From contig JAQGDQ010000259.1 in the NCBI GenBank assembly GCA_030141605.1, forward strand, positions 1-64,000: DNA of 64,000 nucleotides, written 5' to 3'. Positions 45,001-56,798 of this stretch are shown one piece after another. The DNA comes from Tubiluchus corallicola. Taxonomy: Eukaryota; Priapulida; Priapulimorpha; Priapulimorphida; Tubiluchidae. The position numbers and the translations under genes are program-made. Below the pieces are notes generated by a model. The model worked only from the letters and a program-made list of their open reading frames with translations. It ran no database searches and was not told the origin of the DNA. Position 1 is the first letter of the stretch. The number at the start of each line of letters is the position of its first letter.

Positions 45001-48000
45001 ATTATAAATCTTTTCTTTGTAAAACACTACAGTTTGACAACACTGTGGACCTTTGCTACAGAATTAACGATTTAGAAGGTTCTTATATAATATTGATTTT
45101 ATCTTATACAAATCTTTTTAACCCGCTACTTTGGACCAGTCTTCTTTATTACGAGCAGCCCGTTTTAGTGAGCCAAGTATTTCATGCCATAAGTGGTCGT
45201 ATATCACCAATTTAATGTGCACGAAGTTTTTCTTATAAAATTAATAGAAGAGGACACATTTTCAATATTGTATCATTGTTCATTAATCATGATTTCTGCT
45301 TAACCGATAAACAATGTAAGTTTTAGATCACCAACTGCAAGTGGTAAACACCACATTTTTGAGAAAACCTGCAACTGTTGAGCGGCAGTAATGCCTAAAC
45401 CAACAGTTAACAGTTAATTTGCCACCCAAGATGTACAAAAATTGTCGATAGTTACTGAAAACTCGAGGATTTTAAGTCTATTGTTCCATAGCCGGTCAGA
45501 TAGTTTATATACGTAGTTAAAACGTATTATATTATATATGTATACAAAAGCGTATGTGTATACTAATCGCAAGGTCTTTGGTTCGATTCTCGAATCTCCA
45601 AGAGTGTACCCGCTTTTATTAATAGTCATTGTGGATAAGTATCGGTTCACATTAAGGCCTATTGTTGGAACTCATTGACTTGAAGAGCTAATTAAATTTC
45701 TGTGAATTGTCTATACAGGATACTGCCAGAATCTCCTCATTGGTTAGCGTCTAGGAATCGATTGAAAGATGCTGAAAAGCTTCTTCAACGAGCTGCTAAG
45801 ATTAATCGAGTCCACATTCCTGACAATTGCTTAACAGGACCATTAGTAAGCAAACAGGACGATGAAAAAGAGGAAACCGCTGTGAAGCAAACTGTTAAAA
45901 AGTACACACTACTAGACGTCTACAGGACACCTAAACTGCGCATTTACGGAACTGTTTTATTTTTTATATGGTAAGTGATTCTACACACATTAATAGATAA
46001 ATGCACAGTAAGTTGGTGAAGCCACTCAAAGACAGTTTTCCTGTCTGGCAGGCATATGCATTCTGTTCACCAACCAGAATTGGTATTACTTAACCTCGTG
46101 GTTGCTGACCATACTTATGATTGTCACTTGACTGTTTCCCTTGCCCTTTTGTAAGAATATCGTAAACCTAAAAAAATTTGAACAAAGTTGAAAGAGAGGC
46201 ACTTCTACAGGGGGGCAGGAGAAAGAAACCCTTGCGATTTGCAGAACATCCGCCAGGTGCTGATAATAGTTGAAAGAAAAATAACAGAAAATTGAAAGTG
46301 AAATGTGAATTTAATATTATGCACAATCATGATTTCCAATTCTTTTTAAGCTTCCTTTTTTGAATTGGTTAGTGAGCGTCTGTTTTTAAGCACTTTGGCT
46401 CTAAATATGAGTAAAATCCCAAAATTAGTTTTTCTCGCACTAGGCCGGCCTTTTTTTAATTGGACCAGTTTCTCCCAATCAGGAGACCCCATGCTAATGA
46501 GTAGATTAATCCACTTTTGGCTCTTCGTGTATGCATAACAATGCATTGCAAAAGTGAATTTGTTTACTATCAGTTATTGCAGCTGATTACTGCCTTCAGC
46601 TATGTAAAATCTCTTTAATTTAAGAAACGGAGTTTTCACCAAGATGTTCACTTCCGCTTTAATAAATTTTTAAAATTATAAATAGAAGTCAAAAATTGTA
46701 GACATGCTTAGGATGTTGAAACTATGTACTTTTCAGTGATGATCTGTCTAGCTTGTATACAAGTCATGTATCAAAAAATCTATCTGCTTGGCCCATTATC
46801 TCGCATGCACCACAGTTTCTAAGCGCACTTCTTAATTGCTTTTAATTCTGTATTAGATAATGATAAGGATAAATGATAATGATAATTTATTTGTAAAGCG
46901 CATGAATCGACAATTGTAGTCATCAGATTTGCTAAAACCCTATATTGGTTTACAATAAGAATGCCTACAACAAGATTTAAGAATACAATAAAAATTCACA
47001 AGGCAATCAATTAAACGATATAGTAAAAATAGGTTTCAAAACTCACACTAATTAAACGTTACTGTAAAAACGTAAAGTACAGATAAATTTTAGGATTCAT
47101 TTTAAAACGATTAAAATCAGCAATAGAACGCTAGCTAAACGGAAGTTTATTCCATTCACGCGGAGTTACACTGGCAAAAGCACGCTCACCGTTCCGAACG
47201 CTACTTCTTCGACGATCGGTGTCGGCTAATGTAAAACTGTCTTGAGATCTTTAAGAACGTCGAGGAACATAATTTAGCGAGCTAAGTTGGACCCAGGCCA
47301 TACAAAGATAATCAGCAATATCAATAGTTTAAAAATAATACGTTGTTTGATAGGGAACCAGTGCAACTCCATTAGAACGGGAGTAATTCGTCTAGTTTCG
47401 TGATTCTAAAGGTTTTAGATAGGAACTCTGGCCCCAACAAAAATGTTTCCTGTAGGGCTCCGCACCTCCTAAAGCCAACCTGTTCTGGCACGCTGAATGA
47501 AGTCTGCCTCATTCTTTTTCTAAAAAATTTTATACTGAAATGACCAAATTCATTATTGTTTTAATAAGCACAACAAACGCATCATGTTAAAAGTTAAATT
47601 TACCATTTCTTTGTTGTCTTTATACTTTAAAACAATTACGATTTCCTCAGCACAAGCCAACTCCATTATATCAGTAACCATCAGTTACAATTTTAACATT
47701 CCATTAATTTTAGGATGATTGAGTCTATGGTGTATTATGGTATCTCCTTGGGAACCGAAACATTATCTGGAGACTTTTACATCAACGCTTTTCTTGTGGG
47801 AGCAGTCGAAATTCCAGCATTCCTTATTGCTGTGATTCTAGTTCGAATGTAAGTGCAAGCTGAGCCTAAGTAATTCACGAAAAAAATATAATGAACTAAC
47901 TAAACAATCGTGAAGGATTAAGTTCAAAAATTATCTTTCTGCCACAGGTTTTTTATACAGAAACATGTAGAACTTGAGCAGAAGAAAACAATTTCTAAGA

Positions 48001-51000
48001 TGAATAATTTGGTGATGTTGTTAAATGTATGTGTCTGCGTGTGTGTGGGGTGTGTGGGTGTGAGTGTGTGTGCGTGTGTGCACGTGCATGTACATGCACA
48101 TGTGCACGCGTGTGTTTGATGGTGTTCATGTTGATCTCAAAACACTCACTTAACTAATCAAGTATATACATGTAATTTAATCGCACTTTTTGTAAATTTT
48201 GTTAAAATTATTTTCCCATTGTTTTACCGTTAGTCTAAATATGTCATCGTATAATATGTATGCACATAAATAAATCTAAAAAATTTCTATAATTTCAAAA
48301 TGCCATAATGTTTTAATGTTATTATGCCATATTACTAATGGCTACAAAAAAAATTTAATTTTACTTTACAGATTTGGTCGTGTTATACCAATATCATTCT
48401 TTCACTTACTGGCCGGAATTCCAATGTTGGCAAGATTTTTTGTTCAAGAGTACGCAGGTCAGAATGTGATCTTTAAAGTTGATTTTATTCACATATCGTT
48501 ATACAAAACAGTTTTACGTGTCGCAACTGTGTAAACGTTTAAAAGTATAAAATAAGGAAAGATTGTTTTACGTTTTCTTTCTAAATTCTAGATAATTTTT
48601 TATCCGTTACAGAAAAAGATCTTGGTTGGCTGGACACTACATTGACCATGATAGGAAAGATGGGGATTACGGCATCGTGGGCTTGTGTGTATTTATACAC
48701 AACAGAACTTTACCCTACCGTTGTCAGGTTCGTATATCTTAAGTGTCTTATAGCTACAGGCTTATGAGTTATGAAAGTTCTTCACATTCATGTAACATTC
48801 TATTTCTTTAATAAAATATTGTGAAACGTTTAGATTAACTTTTGTTATGACATTTTACAGGAATATGGGCGTAGGCATGTCCTCGGCTTTAGGAAGAATC
48901 GGCGCTATGATAGCTCCATTGACCATACACCTTGTAAGTACCAAAATAGTAACAAAAACGAAAAACATTTTCAATTAATACAGAATTACCGTGTAGCTGA
49001 ACATATTTAAACTTTAGAATACACTTTGTAAGTACCAAAATAGTAACAAAAACGAAAAACATTTTCAATTAATACAGAATTATCGTGTAGCTGAACATAT
49101 TTAAACTTTAGAATACACTTTGTAAGTACCAAAATAGTAACAAAAACGAAAAACATTTTCAATTAATACAGAATTACCGTGTAGCTGAACATATTTAAAC
49201 TTTAGAATACACTTTATAAGTACCAAAATAGTAACAAAAACGAAAAACATTTTCAATTAATACAGAATTACCGTGTAGCTGAACATATTTAAACTTTAGA
49301 ATACACTTTGTAAGTACCAAAATAGTAACAAAAACGAAAAACATTTTCAGTTAATACAGAATTACCGTGTAGCTGAACATATTTAAACTTTAGAATGTTC
49401 TTTCTATTTACGACCAACTAGAAATTTTTAAGGAGAATCAATTACCAAGGCAAAATCAATAGTACACCAATTGTATCTTTTAAAATTTCTGGAATCGCTT
49501 ACGGCACAAATTGATCTACTTTCTCCGTAACACCAGTGCCGGGATTCATTAAAATGTTCGTAAGAAACTTCGTAAAACTTTAATGAATCCATCACCACTA
49601 GTCCAAAAAAACTCGGCAAACGTTGAAAAAGCAATAGTAAATAGACAATTTTTTTATTTCATGATGAAGCCATATAAATAAGAGTACAACAAAAAGACAC
49701 GCCAGTAATAAATACACAAAAATTATGCCCAAAAGTATAATCACAAAGATACACAATGTAAAATGAATAAATGATTTTGCTAAAAATTCTACTTGTGAAA
49801 TGAGGACAGTCGGGACAATTGATAATAATTATTGCTTGCTTGAGTGCACGTCAGACTTTAGATCACGGCGTAAGATCTTGCCCAAACAATATTACTTTGT
49901 GACACATGCTCGTTGGTTAGATAGACAAATAAATAAAATTTAAACAATGGGACGAATAATGCAATGCGTAAAGCTAGCAGGTCGGTGAGTAATGAGTAGG
50001 CTTGATGTTAGCTGTGTGACACTCAACGACGTTCAAACTTCTTTAAGACATCTGGCTGAACTTCTTGAAAAAGGTTTTCGAAGCTTTGCAATTCTTGACA
50101 CATCGCTGAAAAAATCAACATAAATCCTTGTAATGGCTGGCACTTTGCTTCCATCAACCAGGTGAACCCTTTCAGCTGTTCTCCTATAAACATTGCACCA
50201 ATTTATAAATATCTATTTTCCACTTTTATTTTGATATATTAGTGCTGCACTGTGCTGTGCTTTGCTATGCAGTGCTCTGCCATGCTACACTATACTACGC
50301 TGTGTTGTGTCGTGTCGTTTGTATCGTACAGTGCTGTGTTATGCTACGTTACGTTACGTTATGTTACGTTCTGTTTGTTCTGTTTGTTCTGTTCTGTTCT
50401 GTTCTGTTCTGTTCTGTGCTGTGCTGTGCTGTGCTGTGCTGTGCTGTGCTGTGCTGTGCTGTGCTGTGCTGTGCTGTGCTGTTCTGTGCTGCTCTGCTCT
50501 GCTCTGCTCTGCTCTGCTCTGCTCTGCTCTGCTCTGCTCTGCTCTGCTCTGCTCTGCTCTGCTCTGCTCTGCTGCAAATGTAATGCAAAATTTTAACTGT
50601 ATATCAATGTTTCGTTTTATAATTGAAAAGTTGAAAAGTAGAACACAATGTACTTTCAAATTTAAATAAATCAAGAAGATTTTTTTAAACTTCTAATGAT
50701 GCACTTGCTATTTGTCTAACCAACTACCCTATCTATTTTTCAGCAAGAAAGAATGCCTGCTTTGCAACCAGTCTTATTTGGAGGGTTAGCAATTGCCGCT
50801 GCTTGTGTAATACCGTTCTTTCCGGATACGGCCGGCCGGAAACTGCCGGAAACGTTGGATGAGTGGACCAAGTGGCAAAGAGGAGAACTAGACTTGACTG
50901 AAAACCAAACAGAGAAGAGCCGCAGTAGAGCAACAGAGCTATACACTTTCCCGCTTTCAAATGACATTAGTGATAGTCCTGTAGATTACAATGAGCATAT

Positions 51001-51004
51001 GTAA
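39041..51004 (+). CDS. SLC22 family organic ion transporter
   Basis: Ten exons join to 582 residues: 39041-39289, 43368-43511, 44030-44266, 44790-44986, 45719-45970, 47714-47848, 48372-48457, 48613-48727, 48861-48933, 50744-51004. SLC22 proteins are major-facilitator carriers of the plasma membrane that move organic cations, anions or carnitine. Diagnostic motifs: a large Cys-rich extracellular loop after the first membrane segment (about 75-135, with N-x-T/S sequons), Y-D-L-V-C (132-136), S-D-I-F-G-R-K (166-172, the MFS loop 2-3 signature), P-E-S-P-H-W-L (279-285), E-L-Y-P-T-V-V-R (465-472) and L-P-E-T (530-533). Length is normal for the family. The first ATG has a good frame and precedes the N-terminal cytosolic segment. 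Intron 1 is about 4.1 kb. Substrate cannot be inferred. Poly(A) signals AATAAA are at 51005-51010 and 51123-51128. Confidence 0.93.
40143..40201 (+). repeat. Direct repeat, about 32 bp
   Basis: GTGCAAATTATTAACATTGA followed by CAGTTAA occurs twice, a few bases apart. Confidence 0.85.
41272..41395 (+). mobile_element. SINE, 5'-truncated copy
   Basis: Shares AATAGTCTCTGTTAT, TTATTTACAG, an AGCT...TAATTGT stretch and the terminal TTTAAATAAAGATTATTATT with the SINE at 24612-24880. The tRNA-like head is missing. Confidence 0.65.
43819..43862 (-). repeat. 5S-rRNA-like fragment
   Basis: The minus strand reads GAAGTTAAGCA, a short gap, then AGGCCTGGCCAGTACT. This matches in order the GAAGCTAAGCA...GGCCTGGTTAGTACT core of metazoan 5S rRNA. 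It lacks the rest of the gene, so it is a pseudogene piece or the head of a 5S-derived SINE. Confidence 0.5.
45540..45610 (+). repeat. Weak tRNA-like B-box sequence
   Basis: ATCGCAAGGTCTTTGG followed by TTCGATTCTCGAATC gives a B-box-like core, but the rest of a tRNA fold is unclear. Possibly a decayed SINE head in the intron before exon 45719-45970. Confidence 0.3.
46855..47480 (-). mobile_element. LINE 3' end with reverse-transcriptase C-terminal motif
   Basis: On the minus strand the frame at about 47230-47110 reads G-E-R-A-F-A-S-V-T-P-R-E-W-N-K-L-P, then a stop, then F-N-R-F-K. This is the standard R-A-F-S-x-A-A-P-x-x-W-N-x-L-P box near the end of CR1/jockey-type reverse transcriptases. 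The 3' end on that strand is GCGCTTTACAAATAAATTAT followed by ATTATC-like tail units. Interrupted and inactive; lies in the 1.7-kb intron of gene 3. Confidence 0.7.
48010..48125 (+). repeat. (TG)n-rich simple repeat
   Basis: Imperfect TG run with GCACGTGCATG-type interruptions between exons 47714-47848 and 48372-48457. Confidence 0.9.
48926..49396 (+). repeat. 94-bp tandem repeat, five copies, containing a 5' splice site
   Basis: Units are aligned by GTAAGTACC at 48934, 49028, 49122, 49216 and 49310, a constant 94-bp step. The first is the real donor of exon 48861-48933. The unit includes the last eight or nine exon bases (ATACACCTT in the exon, ATACACTTT in copies). In the fourth copy the donor G is changed to A. 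The copies are nearly identical, so the expansion is recent. Confidence 0.95.
49397..50743. other. Remainder of the last intron of gene 3
   Basis: AT-rich sequence followed by the pentanucleotide array at 50380-50573. No gene recognised. Confidence 0.7.
50380..50573 (+). repeat. Pentanucleotide array (TTCTG, TGTGC, TCTGC variants)
   Basis: Three consecutive blocks of 5-bp units: TTCTG, then GCTGT, then GCTCT. Because 5 is not a multiple of 3, all six frames stay open for long stretches; these are not genes. Confidence 0.95.
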
Positions 51005-51570
51005 AATAAATGTTTAAACCTTGTATGAAAGCATTTAATATAGTACATGTATGTAAAAATGTCTAAGCTATTTGTTGTGCCATATTAAAATGTTTTGCCA
51101 GAAATTCAAATAACTCCAGACAAATAAAAGGCTTCTGACTTGTTAATCAATCTTTAAAATTAACTAAACCTTTCTTAATCTTTCATAGTCATGTACCTTT
51201 CCATTCGCTAGGTCCAACGTTGCGATCTTTTTGCCAAGATCTATTGCGATTTCAAAATCGTGGATAATCGTGATTATCCGAATTGTGGACCGTAGTGCTT
51301 CGTAATTATGTGTGGCCATTCTTGGATGGTCGACATGGGAGCAAAGGTTTTAGTCTTTTGTTTTGTTATACATGTTCTACGTTGTTTGTGTGTTGCGTTT
51401 TTACCTATATTGTTATAAATGTAAGTCGCTACATAGTCAGTAGTGCTGACGTTATCTGTTAAAGCAAAACCTGGACCCATTGTTAAACTGCATGTATAAC
51501 AACTACACACGTTCGACAGCTCATGCGTGAGGTCAGCGGTAAATTTGAAATTGAATTTTTATCTTAAAAC

Positions 51571-52152
51571 ATGCCTAGTTTTAATAGTAGTAATAGAATT
51601 TTCATTGTCATTATAACCAACAAAATACAACACACTAAATATCTTACAGTAGCACTGTACTTCATTTTTCGCTTTCGCAAACACGTACAACATGTTCGCA
51701 GAATATTTTTGCTGTTGAAAATTATGTTAGTTTGTGATGCCATCAATAGTTGGGCTCGCCCGCAGTTAATTAAGATTTTAATCAATTATTTATTTATCAG
51801 AAACTCTTTTGCAGTATCAATTGTGTTAAAATGTATACTTTTTATCGGACTTGAAAATGGGGTAGTATATGAAAAATCATCCTGTCTCCCTTTAAACGAA
51901 CCAGTAAATAAATTTTGCCTTTGTCTTTGTCTAGCTTTGTCTTTCTCTTTAAACTGTTTAAAATTCTCGCACTATATCGTGCGATTTCTCGCATTATGCC
52001 AAACCGTATTAAATCGCATGGAGCGTTTTTGTATTCGTAAATATTCGGGGTTGCTCTTTGTACAAAAAGTATCATATTTCTCTTCCGTATTTCTCTGTCA
52101 ATCTGCTCCTTATGACTGTCATATGCAGGAGAACCTATATGAACCAGCCTGA
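51571..52152 (+). other. Uncertain 193-codon open reading frame
   Basis: ATG-started frame unusually long for this AT content, but the translation is rich in Phe, Leu, Ile and Cys with no recognised motif, and no matching splice context or poly(A) signal was identified. Could be chance, a retrogene relic, or part of a mobile element. Confidence 0.2.
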
Positions 52153-52767
52153 TGTAATATTGATGCTAAATATCAAAATACATTAAGCTAATAAAGCCGA
52201 AAATAACTCGGCTATTGCTTGTCCTGAGGAGAAAGGACGAACACGAAGAGGACAGAAAATAAGGTGGTGCGTAAGGCCGTCTATGTTATTGAACTGAAAG
52301 GTTAGGTTCAAGTCATGTATGATGCATTCTTGTTCGCAATCTAGGCATGGCGACCATGGGAAATATTCAACAAGCAGGACTTTCTAAGTCCCACAGTTCT
52401 TCCTTAGCCACACGGCTCGAGAGTCACGAGGTTCCGGAAATTCTCTTTGCGGAAAGTGATGGTTTTTAAATTTTTTATAACAAGAACAATATTCGTGTCA
52501 TAACAATCCAAGCAATAAATTTTATTACATTTTTATTAAGAAAAATCAACGTTTTCGTTACATATCGTTCAATTCAGGAAGCAAAAAAAGGAATAAAAAA
52601 GTGACTTGTAAGGTCTCATTGTGCCTTTGTTTTTGCCTATTTTCAATTTTTACAAGTATTTGAAAATCCAACTAAGCACTGACACACATTTTCAAGATAG
52701 CCCTTGAAATTTTTAAGGAGAAAACAATTGCTGACAAATTTAAACAAAAGTCTAGTGCGAATTTTTA

Positions 52768-53467
52768 CCGATATTTATTTATTTATTTATTTATTGAATC
52801 ATTAAGGAAAGAAATTACAAAAAAAAAACAAAGAAAAACGACTTTAAAAACTTTATACATCTAAATAAAGAAACCACATAAGTGGTATAATGGTTTCAGC
52901 ACAAAAAACTGATACTTCAGAGCAACATAAATATATTATAAACTTTTAAGTAATACACATTATTAAAATAATACACATGTATTACAGTTAGTCGGTTAAT
53001 CAAGCTTGCACTGAATTATCTCAGTCGGTCCTATTTTCAAATATTTTGTGGACCAATTTAGCATTAATTTTAATAACTTCTACATCTTGTGATGCATTTA
53101 AAAACACGAACTTCTCATTGGGAGACGTATAATGAAAGTTGGGTCAAAAACCAGAAAGGATACCAAAACATTCCTCTCTTACATGAGCGTACAGTGTACA
53201 TTCAGTAATTAAATACAATTCATCCTCTACTTTGTTCAAACAACAATTTTTACATATTCGTTTTTCTACAGGTACTTTTTTCAGCTTATTATATCTACCG
53301 ATTTCAATTGCTAATTTATGAGCACTAATATCATCTGCTAACATAAAAACGATAACTCTAGTGTTATTACCTATTCGCGATAGACGTCGCATTTTCAACA
53401 TCGGCTTGGCTTTCGTAACAATTTGGTAACACACGCGCCACAAGATGTTTAGTAGAAACTGCACCAC
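52768..53467 (-). mobile_element. LINE C-terminal fragment with Cys/His motif
   Basis: The minus-strand frame 53467-53144 gives E-I-G-R-Y-N, V-P-V-E-K-R-I-C-x2-C, then V-E-D-E-x-Y-L-I-x-E-C. This is the layout of the conserved segment after the reverse-transcriptase domain in many invertebrate LINE polyproteins (R-x-C-x2-C ... E-D-E-x-H-x-L-x2-C). The element ends on that strand in ATAAATAAATAAAT at about 52790-52768. Only the last part is present. Confidence 0.65.
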
Positions 53468-54289
53468 GCAACTAAGACGTCACAAGATGTTTTATAGAAG
53501 TTGACTGCTCCATATATACATTTTGATAAGATTAAGTTTATTAGGGAGAATTGGAGTAGATCCTTGATTCTCTTCAGTCAAGCAAATGTTGCCTCACAAT
53601 GGGCTTATCCTTTAAACTATCAGCCACTTACTGTTGTAAGTCACAGGTGCATCGTACAGCTAGCTGTAACTGAAGAACCACAGAATAGGTAATGCATGTA
53701 CTTGTAAACTATGATCTACACATTCTACACCAGATGAATCCAGCTGTAACAGTATATGGCGCCCGTTTGTGACACTAGACAGACAGGTTAGAGTCGATCT
53801 CCGAACTCAACCTTTTAATTTTAAAATACTGTAGTTTTAGCCTAGACAATAGCGCTACGGCATTCAGTAAGAAATGGAATAAGTTACTAGAAACAAGAGC
53901 GATAGGTATCAGCCGACCTGCGAACCCGACTTTATTTCTCTTATTAATCTATAACTGTATGCGTAAACTGAGTAAAATGCCAGTAGAATTTTCACTGTCA
54001 AGTAGTTTCACTCATGACTCTAAAGTACTTCTCAAGATAAAACTGAAATTCAAGCAGCGTAACCAGTTGATTGATTTTTTTTAAATGTTACATCAAAAAC
54101 TCAACTCAGAGGACAAAATCGTGCAAGTTGGCATAAAATTAAATTGATAGGCTTCAAGTTTTTGAACCGCTTAATATACCGACCAAGATGCGGTAAAAAC
54201 GGTTTGTTGAAGTTTACACTACAACATTATATGTTCACTCCTGTGCGTTTATCATAAGAGTAAGTATTTAGGATCCCAACTGTGGTAGA

Positions 54290-54460
54290 GAAAAAAGAGG
54301 AAGAGAGAGTGAACAAACAAACAGAGCAAAAAAGGCAGAGAGAGAAGGAGAGAGAGCAGAAAGGAGAGATAGGTGGTGTGGGGAACAAAGACAGAACGGG
54401 AGAGAACGAATGAGAGAAAGAGAAAAAAGAGAAAAAGGACTGAACGAGTGAAAGACGAGA
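54290..54460 (+). repeat. GA-rich low-complexity sequence
   Basis: Imperfect GAGA and GAAAAA stretches with no coding sense. Confidence 0.85.
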
Positions 54461-54848
54461 GATAAATAACGTGAATACTGTAAAGGCATATTAAAGCGCT
54501 TATTTCAGCAATGATTTCATGTTAGTTGTAGTGGTGTTATGTATTACGTCTGAAATAAACGACAAAGCTTTATTAGCTCAAATAAAATTGAAGTGTGTAA
54601 CGCAATTTATTCGTAATCAAAGCACGCGCGTGTCTTATTCGTCAAACAGTGACGTATATACACGCGTGACTTACCTATTTCCAACGCTGTGAATAAAATT
54701 TGGAAAGCGTTATCTCATTTATTCACTGTGAAATTATCTGTTTACGTCTCAAGTAAACTTTGAAATTTTCTTTTTTAAAAATCAATGAAAAGTATGCAAG
54801 GAGCAAAACAAACATTTTAGCATAAAACAATAACAAAATAAAAAGAAC

Positions 54849-55156
54849 ACACACGTGCGTGCGGGCATGCACATGCACACACATACACTCACACTCACAC
54901 ATGCACATACACATACATGCACACACACACACACACCCTCACACACACACCCTCACACACACACACACACTAAATCTGTTCTGTGGTTGAATTGTATAAT
55001 ACTGACAAGCACGCAGGCATGCACATATACATGCACACACATACACGCACACATACACATGCACACACACACCAACACACACATGCACGTGCATGCACTC
55101 ACACAGGCACATGCGCAAACACACACACACACACATGCATGCACATGTGCACACGC

Positions 55157-55245
<89 letters not shown>
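54849..55245 (+). repeat. (CA)n microsatellite region
   Basis: CA-rich sequence ending in a pure CA run of about 90 bp (55155-55243). A CTAAATCTGTTCTGTGGTTG segment followed by AATTGTATAATACTGA occurs both at 54970 and just after the run at 55245, so the region includes a duplication. Confidence 0.9.
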
Positions 55246-55248
<3 letters not shown>

Positions 55249-55284
55249 TCTGTTCTGTGGTTGAATTGTATAATACTGATACGC

Positions 55285-55520
<236 letters not shown>

Positions 55521-56213
55521 GAAGGGGAGGAGCAGCAGCAGCAGCAGTCGTAGTAGTAATACTAAAAGTACTAGTAGTAATAAAATAATTGTTTTATTGT
55601 CAAAATTTTACAGAAAAGTGGCACTTTTTGACAGACTTAAAAAAATAAAACAAGATCAACAAAATAACGTAAGTATTATTTCTTATACGTTTGAAATTAA
55701 CGTATAAATCTTGGTTTCAGCCAAACCATTTATTTCAAACGGTAATACGTTGAAGATTAGTTTTCCTTATACTTTGGATTTTGCGAGAGCTTTGTGACTG
55801 AGTTTACTGATCTACTGATCTCATATACCGATATACTGATATACTCTCATATACATGATCTGATATATACTGATCTCAAAACATATGATTTTACTTGCCC
55901 ACCATTATCATCCATCTTATTCCAATAATTATTCATACTGATTAAATACATTTGAATTTTATAATAGGCCTATAAAAAATACAGTGCCAAGCCACTAGAA
56001 CTAAATTCTGTAAATACAAGGGCAGTGCTTTTTAGGACTCTTATAGTCGTAGCCTGGCCTCACACATTTTCTTCTATAAAAATAGCTTCATTATTGGCTA
56101 ATTTGTATTGCACTGCATGTGTGAAAAAGTACTTCTTATGTCTCATTCTGTTTGGGCAATGAACTATGAATTGAGGTGAAGACTAATGCAGGCTGTTTAT
56201 GACTCGGTATTTT

Positions 56214-56731
56214 ACAAATTGTAAAATGAACTGAACTGAACTGAAGCACTGCACGTCAGCGTCATACTTATTGCCCCTAACCCGTATTGCTGGATGATGA
56301 TCGAAAATCTTTGAGAGGTGAGGTTTCGACGCTACATGAAAAAAGGAAGTCACGTGTTCGAGAAACCATAATAATATTGTAATGCGTTGTTATTTATTTA
56401 CAGACGATTTTTCAATACCAGACACCAGTATAAGTTATGGTTTTGCAGAGGACAGTCACCTAGTTTACTGTAACAAATTGTAAAATGAACTGAACTGAAC
56501 TGAAGCACTGCACGTCAGCGTCATACTTATTGCCCCTAACCCGTATTGCTGGATGATGATCGAAAATCTTTGAGAGGTGAGGTTTCGACGCTACATGAAA
56601 AAAGGAAGTCACGTGTTCGAGAAACCATAATAATATTGTAATGCGTTGTTATTTATTTACAGACGATTTTTCAATACCAGACACCAGTATAAGTTATGGT
56701 TTTGCAGAGGACAGTCACCTAGTTTACTGTA
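56214..56731 (+). repeat. Perfect-looking 259-bp tandem duplication
   Basis: The block starting ACAAATTGTAAAATGAACTG at 56214 recurs at 56473 (in the context TAACAAATTG) and both copies run to CTAGTTTACTGTAAC. I found no mismatch by eye. It lies 70 bp upstream of the gene 4 start codon, so it duplicates the likely promoter or 5' leader. Confidence 0.95.
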
Positions 56732-56798
56732 ACCACTGAGCTGCGATATGACGCTGTCTATTTTTGACTGATTACTAGTTTTCTAGGATCTACGAAAC

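Noticed and set aside
48926-49396. CRISPR-like appearance of the regular 94-bp array
   Set aside because: Copies are near identical head to tail with no unique spacers, and the host is an animal; it is a minisatellite.
50242-50674. Six overlapping frames over 70-135 codons
   Set aside because: A 5-bp repeat without stops keeps every frame open; no real coding pattern.
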